Assembly (NCBI RefSeq): GCF_030151805.1
Contig: NZ_JASLCN010000023.1
Coordinates: forward strand, 1-6,475
Reading direction: 5' to 3'
Source of the DNA: Fluviicola sp.
Lineage (GTDB): Bacteria; Bacteroidota; Bacteroidia; Flavobacteriales_D; Crocinitomicaceae
DNA length: 6,475 nt
This document shows positions 1-5,138 of the stretch, piece by piece. The notes below the pieces were generated by a model. That model was not told the origin of the DNA. It saw nothing but the letters and a program-made list of their open reading frames with translations, and made no database searches. Each line of letters begins with the position of its first letter. The stretch's first letter is position 1. A program made the translations under genes and the position numbers.

Positions 1-167
1 AAATTTGCATTCTCCACATAGTCGTTTATGAATTTTAAGGCAACGGACTTTTGAGTATCCACTGAATTTTCAATGTCCGGAGACGGGTGCTGATTATCAT
101 TTGATTGATTTTCAGTGCAGCTAACAAATAGTAATACGAAGAAGCTGAAAAAAAGTAGTTTGTTCAT
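1..167 (-). CDS. small lipoprotein, 5' part only (continues past left edge)
   Basis: This is the N-terminal part of a minus-strand gene, 55 complete codons from an ATG at 167 to the window edge. The reading begins MNKLLFFSFFVLLFVSCTENQ: one lysine, a hydrophobic core of about 12 residues, then the lipobox-like FVSC with Cys17 as the probable lipidated residue. This is a typical Bacteroidota type II signal peptide, so I infer an outer- or inner-membrane lipoprotein facing the periplasm or surface. After the cysteine comes a Ser/Asn/Asp/Pro-rich linker to about residue 40, then the start of what may be a helical domain (SVALKFINDYVENAN). That is too little for a family assignment. There is no clear Shine-Dalgarno sequence. 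It diverges from the EEP gene across a 199-bp spacer that carries a long hairpin. The lipoprotein call is firm; the function is unknown. Confidence 0.72.
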   Translation of the reverse strand, partial: MNKLLFFSFFVLLFVSCTENQSNDNQHPSPDIENSVDTQKSVALKFINDYVENAN

Positions 168-223
168 AGAAGAATTTCATTTCCGGAAAAATAGAAAATT
201 TAATCCAAAATGCTTCAGTGCAC

Positions 224-284
224 CCCGCATGTCAATTCGAGTTTCCGACTTTTTCAGTCGGAAGTATCGAGAACGGCATGTGGG
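224..284. repeat. long imperfect hairpin, possibly a dispersed palindromic repeat
   Basis: An inverted repeat in three nested parts. The inner stem is perfect: TTCCGACT (243-250) pairs with AGTCGGAA (256-263) around the 5-nt loop TTTTC. A middle stem pairs 236-240 with 267-271 after a one-base bulge. The outer stem pairs CCCGCATG (224-231) with CATGTGGG (277-284), with one G-T pair. No T-run follows on either strand, so it is not a standard intrinsic terminator. The flank motifs CAATTCGAGT and GTATCGAGAAC resemble, from memory, the ends of palindromic repeats common between genes in flavobacterial genomes. That family link is unverified; the palindrome itself is certain. Confidence 0.6.
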
Positions 285-330
285 ACTTAATCCGGGAAGC
301 TGCTGCTAAATCGGTTTACCCAATTTATTC

Positions 331-362
331 TTGGGTTTCGGCATTTTTCCGTTGTAATTTTG
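331..362 (+). promoter_or_regulatory. Bacteroidota-type promoter for the EEP gene
   Basis: TTG at 331-333 (candidate -33 element) and TAATTTTG at 355-362, a perfect match to the TAnnTTTG -7 consensus, separated by 21 nt. This is the layout known for the main Bacteroidota sigma factor. The -7 box ends only 4 nt before the ATG at 367, so the transcript would start at or beside the start codon. The -33 element lies in one arm of a small inverted repeat, ACCCAA (318-323) / TTGGGT (331-336). Confidence 0.5.
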
Positions 363-366
363 CTGC

Positions 367-2115
367 ATGAAAGTGGTCGTTTTAGTTTTGTTAGGTCTGT
401 TTTTTGGAAGTCTTCAATCGACTTTTGCACAAACAGTTCCCGTGCGTATTGTGTCTTACAATTTATTGAATTTTCCGAATGGTCGTAATGATTGCGGAGC
501 AGGAAATGTAAATCTTCCCAACCGGGCGGATACGTTACGTAAGATTATGCAATACCTGAAACCGGATATTTTTGTAGGCTGTGAAATTCAAACGGCTGCA
601 GGCTGCGACAGTGTTCTGAATCGTTCGCTGAATGTATTCGGAACCACGTATTACCAGCGGGCGCAATGGGTTGCGAATTCCTTTGGCGGTGATTTGCAGA
701 ACATGCTTTTCTACAATTCGGCAAAACTGACTTTAAAGGAGCAACGCGTTATCCAAACCGCACCGAGAGATATCAACCACTACATTTTGTATGTCAATGA
801 CAATACCTTGCCACAGCATCACGACACCTGTTTCATTGAAGTATTTATGTGTCATCTGAAAGCCGGAAGCGCAAACGCTGATCAAAATGATCGCGCGCAG
901 CAAACGGCGACCTTGAGAAATATCCTGAACGGCAGACCGCAAGGCAGACACTTATTTGTTTGCGGGGACTTGAATACATACAGAAGTTCTGAAACGTGCT
1001 ATCAAAACCTGGTGAGCGGTGGAACAAACTTTCTGAAAGATCCTTTGAATGCGCCCGGAAACTGGACTTCGAACGGTACTTTTGCATATCTGCACACCCA
1101 ATCGCCACGCACAAGTGGCTCTACGGATTGTGGAATTACCGGAGGATTGGATGACCGTTTCGACCATATCATTGTTTCTCAGAACGTGATGAACGGAGCA
1201 AATTCCCTGCAATATGCTGCAAATTCCTACAAAGCTGTGGGAAATGACGGAAGTCATTACAATCAAAGTATTCTTACGGGTGGAAATTCCCAATACCCCG
1301 ATTCAGTGGTGAGAGCCTTGTATTACGCAGCAGATCATTTACCGGTTAAACTGGATATGATTTATACGATCCCAACAAATTTCGGGTTGAATCTGAGTTT
1401 GACTTTTTCAGGCGGAGCATGTTCTGCCGGAGGGACGAGTGTTACTGTTCAGCCGAATCTAGGTCAGGCACCCTACACGTATCTTTGGGACACAAATGCA
1501 GGTTCCCAAACAACGGCTACTGCAAATAACCTGCAAGGCGGAAGCTATTGTGTGACTGTTACAGACAACAACGGAGTGAGCGACATGGTTTGCTTTGAAG
1601 TGAAATCGGTGCCGCAGTTGCAAGGAGTTGCTTTTCCGGGATTGGATAACGGAACGTGTAACGGACAAACTTTTGTAGTAGCAAGCGGAGGAGTTCCTCC
1701 TTATTCTTATCAGTGGAATGATCCACAAAATCAGACAACTTCTTCGGCGAGCAATTTGTGTGCGGGAACTTACACGTGTGTCATCACGGATCAAAACGGA
1801 TGTACGTTCAGTGTACAATCAATTATACAATCGGAAACAACTTCGTTGGAAGAATTATTCGCAACTACGGAATTCAGCTTTTTCCCGAATCCTGTAACTG
1901 ATCATCTGAGGATTCAAACCAAAAGCGCGAAAGCGTTAGGAGTAGTGGAATTTCAAATGCTGAGTGTTTCGGGAGAAGTTGTTCAAACGCAAGTGCTGGA
2001 TTTTTCGAATACGGATCAGGTAACGATTTCTCTTGAAGGGTTGAAGAGCGGGGTTTATTTTGGGGAGTTGAGAAAAGCGGGTATTTCAGTAAAGAAGTTG
2101 ATTGTCAAACAATGA
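367..2115 (+). CDS. secreted EEP-family nuclease/phosphatase with SprB repeats and T9SS sorting domain
   Basis: A 582-residue exported enzyme. Residues 1-21 are a Sec signal peptide ending STFA/QT. Residues 24-335 form an endonuclease/exonuclease/phosphatase (DNase I-like) domain with its metal and catalytic signatures: Asn32 (SYNLLN), Glu73 (CEIQ), His163 (CHLKAG), Asp201/Asn203 (CGDLN), Asp266 (DRFDH) and Asp323-His324 (DHLPV). Two SprB-type repeats follow, near 368-403 (PYTYLWD to VTDNNG) and 444-479 (PYSYQWN to ITDQNGC). A T9SS type A sorting domain fills about 503-582 (FFPNPV, GVYFGEL, C-terminal KKLIVKQ). I count 15 cysteines, eight in the catalytic domain, consistent with disulfides in an extracellular protein. 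Family knowledge suggests a cell-surface or released phosphodiesterase or DNase acting on nucleic acid or another phosphoester; the substrate cannot be read from sequence. The start is fixed because the next Met is residue 61, beyond the signal peptide. No operon partner is visible. Confidence 0.9.
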   Translation: MKVVVLVLLGLFFGSLQSTFAQTVPVRIVSYNLLNFPNGRNDCGAGNVNLPNRADTLRKIMQYLKPDIFVGCEIQTAAGCDSVLNRSLNVFGTTYYQRAQWVANSFGGDLQNMLFYNSAKLTLKEQRVIQTAPRDINHYILYVNDNTLPQHHDTCFIEVFMCHLKAGSANADQNDRAQQTATLRNILNGRPQGRHLFVCGDLNTYRSSETCYQNLVSGGTNFLKDPLNAPGNWTSNGTFAYLHTQSPRTSGSTDCGITGGLDDRFDHIIVSQNVMNGANSLQYAANSYKAVGNDGSHYNQSILTGGNSQYPDSVVRALYYAADHLPVKLDMIYTIPTNFGLNLSLTFSGGACSAGGTSVTVQPNLGQAPYTYLWDTNAGSQTTATANNLQGGSYCVTVTDNNGVSDMVCFEVKSVPQLQGVAFPGLDNGTCNGQTFVVASGGVPPYSYQWNDPQNQTTSSASNLCAGTYTCVITDQNGCTFSVQSIIQSETTSLEELFATTEFSFFPNPVTDHLRIQTKSAKALGVVEFQMLSVSGEVVQTQVLDFSNTDQVTISLEGLKSGVYFGELRKAGISVKKLIVKQ

Positions 2116-2123
2116 TAGTTTCT

Positions 2124-2150
2124 ACCTTTTTACCATTGCCGTAAAAAGGT
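2124..2150 (+). terminator. perfect 10-bp hairpin just after the EEP gene
   Basis: ACCTTTTTAC (2124-2133) and GTAAAAAGGT (2141-2150) form a perfect 10-bp stem with the 7-nt loop CATTGCC, starting 8 nt after the TGA stop at 2115. The stem is A/T-rich and the plus strand has no T-run after it, so termination strength is uncertain. It may instead be the end of the repeat element, or simply stabilise the 3' end of the mRNA. Confidence 0.45.
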
Positions 2151-2194
2151 CTAGGCCTGTACTCAAGAATCTGCAAACTACGGGGCATTGCGCG

Positions 2195-2257
2195 AAAGCA
2201 TTTAAAACTCGTCCACCCGCTGAGGCGGATCGGACTCAAACAGCAAATGCTTTTTTT
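2195..2257 (+). terminator. stem-loop followed by seven T, likely terminator for the EEP transcript
   Basis: AAAGCATTT (2195-2203) pairs with AAATGCTTT (2245-2253). The enclosed sequence has its own G/C-rich inner pairs, GTCC 2211-2214 with GGAC 2232-2235 and CCGC 2217-2220 with GCGG 2225-2228. On the plus strand the stem runs directly into a seven-T tract (2251-2257), as in an intrinsic terminator. It lies about 80 nt beyond the stop codon of the EEP gene. The long interrupted interior makes it less certain than a compact hairpin. Confidence 0.42.
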
Positions 2258-2312
2258 CGCTTCATTTCCTTGCTTGCAACGATTCTTAGCGCAAGGGCCG
2301 TTCAATCTGAGC

Positions 2313-2351
2313 AGTCAAGACTGATTCTGTTTGTTTAATCAAGTCTTGACT
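2313..2351. terminator. strong hairpin between convergent genes, probable terminator
   Basis: AGTCAAGACTGATT (2313-2326) pairs with AATC-A-AGTCTTGACT (2337-2351): 14 bp with a single bulged A at 2341 and a 10-nt loop. The plus strand downstream is T-rich (CTTTTATTTT). The hairpin starts 24 nt beyond the stop codon of the SRPBCC gene, so it is well placed to end that minus-strand transcript and also to block read-through from the EEP gene. One arm recurs at 3053-3066. Confidence 0.55.
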
Positions 2352-2375
2352 CTTTTATTTTGCCTCTGTCAAAGC

Positions 2376-2918
2376 CTATTCCGCTTCGACCATTTTCTTC
2401 ATATTTGACAATCCTTCCTCGAAATCTTTTCCGACCGCATTTTCCATATTGAAAAACAGCATGAAGGCATTGAAGGGCCACGGAGTTGTGCTGGTGAATC
2501 CCCAGGCCACTGCTGTTTGGTTTTCTCCGGCTTCTTTCACGGTGAAGTAAGCATTGGCAACACTTCTCATTGGTTTCATGAAACGCAATTCGTTTTCAAT
2601 GCGTTCGTTCGGAACCAGTTTCCTGATTTCCTGTTCGCCTTCACCGACTTGTTTGTGCTGGCTTTCCCATCTGGAAATGAATCCAACTGTTTTGTCCGTT
2701 CCGATGTACGTTTTTTTCATGTTCGGATCCAGTTGTGTCCATTTGCTCCATTGATCCTGCTTTTGCAGAGAGGTCAGGAAATCATATGTTTCAGGTAGTG
2801 GTTTGTTGACTGTAGTTGTGCGTTCGACGGCAAAATCTTTCTTGCTGAAAGCCGCAATAATCAATACAAGGGCAATGATTCCTCCAAGTGCCCCCAAAAT
2901 AATCCATACAATCATCAT
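2376..2918 (-). CDS. membrane-anchored SRPBCC (START/Bet v1-like) family protein
   Basis: A 180-residue protein. Residues 3-24 are one uninterrupted hydrophobic segment (WIILGALGGIIALVLIIAAF) followed by KK, an N-terminal membrane anchor. Residues from about 28 to 178 read as a SRPBCC/polyketide-cyclase-like domain: an FAVERTTTVNKP first strand, a helix ending in WSKWTQLDP (57-65), GEGEQEI (92-98), ENELRFMKP (108-116), AVAWGF (136-141) and the long C-terminal helix DFEEGLSNMKKMVE. This fold makes a hydrophobic pocket for lipids or other small ligands; many such proteins have no known ligand and none can be named here. Two adjacent ATG codons open the frame and the first was taken. A perfect palindrome lies 14 bp upstream and a hairpin terminator downstream, so it is probably a single-gene unit, although it follows the lipoprotein gene on the same strand after 172 bp. 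Confidence 0.8.
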   Translation of the reverse strand: MMIVWIILGALGGIIALVLIIAAFSKKDFAVERTTTVNKPLPETYDFLTSLQKQDQWSKWTQLDPNMKKTYIGTDKTVGFISRWESQHKQVGEGEQEIRKLVPNERIENELRFMKPMRSVANAYFTVKEAGENQTAVAWGFTSTTPWPFNAFMLFFNMENAVGKDFEEGLSNMKKMVEAE

Positions 2919-2932
2919 AAGCTTTATTTTTC

Positions 2933-2956
2933 TGTAAATAAACGATTTTATTTACA
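2933..2956. promoter_or_regulatory. perfect 10+4+10 palindrome upstream of SRPBCC gene, possible operator
   Basis: TGTAAATAAA (2933-2942), spacer CGAT, TTTATTTACA (2947-2956): 10-bp half-sites without a mismatch, ending 14 bp before the ATG at 2918. A dimeric regulator could bind here, or the transcript could fold into an A/U-rich hairpin near the start codon. I found no convincing TAnnTTTG box nearby; a TTTG lies just upstream (2961-2964 on the minus strand). No candidate regulator gene is in the window. Confidence 0.42.
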
Positions 2957-3052
2957 TATTCAAACTTTCGGATATCAAGATGTTAGAATCCGATTTGTGA
3001 AAGATTGATAGAGCCACTTTTTTGATAAACAGGGTTTTATTAGATTGGGTTA

Positions 3053-3066
3053 AATCAGTCTTGACT
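3053..3066. repeat. 14-bp motif shared with the hairpin arms at 2313-2351
   Basis: AATCAGTCTTGACT at 3053-3066 is the exact reverse complement of 2313-2326 and matches 2337-2351 apart from one extra A. It lies 24 bp past the stop codon of the 360-residue lipoprotein gene, the same distance as the copy beyond the SRPBCC gene. The opposite arm is missing, so no full hairpin forms. It may be a decayed terminator or a fragment of a short intergenic repeat. Confidence 0.4.
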
Positions 3067-3090
3067 CCGGGCTCTTGAAGTCTTAAAATC

Positions 3091-4173
3091 TTATTGTCTC
3101 GTAGTAATTTCCCAATTTTCGCTTTGGTTCGGATTTTTCCCCTGTTCAATGATCAGGCGTAAAGTTACTTTTCCTTTCTCCTGGTTTGTTTGAAAAAGGA
3201 AGGATAGGGTTCCGATTTCTGTCATTTCTTCCGGCACTCCATGTTCAAGACAATATTTCTGAATTTCTTCCATTTCTTTGGAAAGTATTGTATTCTTTTT
3301 CAGGAATTCCAGGAAGCGGTTTCTTTTCTCCGAAAGGAATTTCTGGTCTTTACCGCGATAGGAGAAGGTGTTTTCCAACGTGAGGGTTAAATTGTCGCAG
3401 CCCGAAAATTCTGCCGAGACTTCAAAACCGCCGGATGCGTATTTTTCGAAAACCGTTTCGGTGTAATTGTGCATATCAATGCTTCTGCTGACTTCTGAAT
3501 TTCCGATAAACAATTGCTTGTTTTTCCATTTTGCCAACTCGCAATCCGTTAGATAACTTTCTTCGTAAACGTTGTCATTTTTGTACACAAAGGATAAGTC
3601 AGTAGATTCTAATTCTCCTCCGTCTTCAGGCATATACGTTCTGAAATTTTGAGTTGCTTTGGCTTTCAGCTTCCCGTTTTTGTAATCCACATCGTCTAAA
3701 ATGTTGTAGGAAAAAGGAGCATAGGTCAGGATTTCATGTTTTTGTGCAATTGTGTGGTCTTTTCCCATTACGATGTAAAGGATCGAAGAATTGGTATTTG
3801 CATTTCCTCCAAGCATTCCTTCCGAGTTGCGCCAAACGATGTAATCAGTCACACCATCCCGGTTCAAATCTTCAGCCGAAATCCGGCTAAAACTGACTTC
3901 GTAGGGATCGTCGTCATTTTTAAATGAAACCGAATGATTTTTATCATCAATTTTTGCCCCTTTTCCATTTTTGGATTCTTCCTGAACCAGGAAGCTGAGC
4001 AGATCAAATTCCTTCTTTTTGGAAGGGGATGGAAGATCTTTCTCTTTCGGAATGGCCTTCTTTTTCCCGGTAACGGATTGATTGTTTCCCTGTTCGCTGC
4101 AAGCAAAAAGTGTGAACAGGCCCAAAAACAGCATTCCGTTTATCGGATTGAGACTGGTTTTTTTAGTGAACAT
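3091..4173 (-). CDS. lipoprotein of unknown function with a calcium-loop-like motif
   Basis: A 360-residue protein not assigned to a family. The N-terminus has two lysines (4-5), a hydrophobic stretch and the lipobox-like LFAC with Cys25, so it is very likely a lipoprotein. Residues 28-58 are a Lys/Pro/Ser-rich linker. Residues 102-111 (DLNRDGVTDY) match the DxNxDGxxD calcium loop seen in EF-hand-like and VCBS/FG-GAP proteins, followed by YIVWRN; bacterial lipoproteins reporting on solute or stress often have a similar 'DLNGDGxxD' strand, but this gives no function. The rest is mixed strand and helix, with two charged helices near 284-312. Cysteines at 211, 259 and 308 follow the lipid-anchor cysteine. 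The start at 4173 keeps the signal peptide complete; a later Met14 would remove its positive charges. It lies 26 bp behind the esterase gene, with no visible promoter between, and is probably co-transcribed with it. Confidence 0.75.
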   Translation of the reverse strand: MFTKKTSLNPINGMLFLGLFTLFACSEQGNNQSVTGKKKAIPKEKDLPSPSKKKEFDLLSFLVQEESKNGKGAKIDDKNHSVSFKNDDDPYEVSFSRISAEDLNRDGVTDYIVWRNSEGMLGGNANTNSSILYIVMGKDHTIAQKHEILTYAPFSYNILDDVDYKNGKLKAKATQNFRTYMPEDGGELESTDLSFVYKNDNVYEESYLTDCELAKWKNKQLFIGNSEVSRSIDMHNYTETVFEKYASGGFEVSAEFSGCDNLTLTLENTFSYRGKDQKFLSEKRNRFLEFLKKNTILSKEMEEIQKYCLEHGVPEEMTEIGTLSFLFQTNQEKGKVTLRLIIEQGKNPNQSENWEITTRQ

Positions 4174-4199
4174 ACAGATTCAGGGATTATTGTTTCGGT

Positions 4200-5000
4200 T
4201 TATTTTTCTTTCTCCAGCCACTTCAAACCTTCGAAAGCTGCTGCATGTAGAATGGTTGCATGATCTTCTTTTTTCAGTTCCTGAAAATTGATTTGTTTTT
4301 CGTCGAATTGATATTTCAGGTATTTCGCCATTGTTTTGGTGTCTTTTACCATTACCGGATGTTCTTTTCCGACCGTCAGAAAAACCTTCGTTCCCAGTTC
4401 TTTGTAACGATTGGATTTTTCCTTGAACTGATTGAGCAAAGATTCGTTGTTCCACCAAAGACTTGGACTTACGATAATGTATTTTTGAAACAAAGCGGTT
4501 TTCTTCAGAAGGATTTCACTGGCTAAAAGTCCGCCGAGAGATTGCCCGATAATGGTTCGCTGATCAGTTGTTTTATAATAATTCTGGACAAAAGGAATGC
4601 ATTCTGTTTCCAGGAAACGAATGAAGGTTTCCGAATGACCTGTTGTAGGAAAATCCTCTTTGTCTTTTTGAATCGTTGTCGGGAAGGTAAAATCACGCTT
4701 ACGGTCCACATTTGCAATTCCAACAACGATGCTTGGGGTCATTTGCTGGCTCATGACCAAAAACTGTACAATTCCTACCAGGTGGATGAAATCCTCATTG
4801 GAAGAACCGTCGAGCGCGTAAATTACGGGATATGTTTTAGCTGAATCTGTATGATAACTCTCCGGAACGTAAATGTTGAGAATACGTTCTTCATTCAGAA
4901 CTTTAGATTGGATACGTTCGATCTTTGCCAGAAATAACGAATCCTGTTGTGCAAAGGAAAAGCCTGAAAGAAAGATTGTTATAAATAATAGAAGTTTCAT
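4200..5000 (-). CDS. secreted alpha/beta-hydrolase, esterase D / Fes-like family
   Basis: A 266-residue exported hydrolase of the putative esterase family (PF00756 type: esterase D, enterochelin esterase-like). Residues 1-17 are a signal peptide (MKLLLFITIFLSGFSFA) cleaved before QQ, with no lipobox. The early strand VLNEERILNIYVP and PVIYALDGS (58-66) fit the family's first strands. Ser154 in GQSLGG (152-157) is the nucleophilic elbow, followed by YIIVSPSLWW (174-183), where family members often read SPS-WW. His247 in EDHATI is the catalytic histidine. Glu213 in VGKEH is a possible acid. The activity is probably hydrolysis of a carboxylic or acyl ester in the periplasm or outside; relatives act on siderophore esters, formylglutathione or xylan acetyl/feruloyl groups, and no substrate can be chosen here. 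Length is normal. It is the first gene of a likely two-gene operon with the downstream lipoprotein. No Shine-Dalgarno sequence is visible, as usual for this phylum. Confidence 0.85.
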   Translation of the reverse strand: MKLLLFITIFLSGFSFAQQDSLFLAKIERIQSKVLNEERILNIYVPESYHTDSAKTYPVIYALDGSSNEDFIHLVGIVQFLVMSQQMTPSIVVGIANVDRKRDFTFPTTIQKDKEDFPTTGHSETFIRFLETECIPFVQNYYKTTDQRTIIGQSLGGLLASEILLKKTALFQKYIIVSPSLWWNNESLLNQFKEKSNRYKELGTKVFLTVGKEHPVMVKDTKTMAKYLKYQFDEKQINFQELKKEDHATILHAAAFEGLKWLEKEK

Positions 5001-5138
5001 GTGTTGACTTTAAATTGGATTTTGTTCAGTAAAAATGGGCATTTCCCACCAGATTTCAAATAAATTTAACGGATGTCAATCCCGATAAGAAACACTCATT
5101 CCTGGTATTTCACCCGATTTGACAGGCGTTTTTATTTT

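Larger units (their letters stand above)
2124..2296. repeat. hairpin-rich non-coding element, probably a dispersed Bacteroidota intergenic repeat
   Basis: Nearly the whole convergent spacer is built of inverted repeats: ACCTTTTTAC/GTAAAAAGGT (2124-2150), AAAGCATTT/AAATGCTTT (2195-2253) enclosing GTCC/GGAC and CCGC/GCGG (2211-2235), and CCTTGC/GCAAGG (2268-2296). G+C over 2151-2250 is 52 of 100 by hand count. Read on the minus strand, the wording (GCGCTAAGAATCGTTGC, GCAGATTCTTGAGTACAGG) recalls an intergenic sequence I have met in many Bacteroidota genomes, where spurious small proteins containing SLQILEYRPRPF are annotated. That recollection was not checked. I take it as non-coding; neither overlapping small reading frame looks real. 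Confidence 0.5.

Noticed and set aside
115..309. Possible 64-residue plus-strand gene
   Set aside because: It overlaps the lipoprotein gene on the other strand and the 224-284 hairpin, has no family resemblance or start signal, and its Arg/Ser/Phe-rich composition fits chance translation.
845..1293. Overlapping minus-strand frames inside the EEP gene
   Set aside because: They are antisense shadows of a gene with clear catalytic motifs and have no features of their own.
2105..2305. Small reading frames on both strands across the convergent spacer (2102-2338 plus, 2105-2305 minus)
   Set aside because: Both cross several hairpins and the putative dispersed repeat, and overlap each other. The minus-strand one resembles spurious products of that repeat.
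2952..3149. 65-residue minus-strand frame between SRPBCC and lipoprotein genes
   Set aside because: It overlaps the 3' end of the lipoprotein gene out of frame and covers part of the palindrome; no start signal or recognisable sequence.
5033..5044. AAATG-GG-CATTT palindrome upstream of the esterase gene
   Set aside because: Only 5 bp per arm with a 2-bp centre; expected by chance in A/T-rich DNA and not next to a recognised promoter box.
5074..5124. TGTCAATC / GATTTGACA inverted repeat downstream of the HD gene as a terminator
   Set aside because: Arms are 8 bp with a bulge and a 34-nt loop, without a T-run in the right direction; too weak to call.
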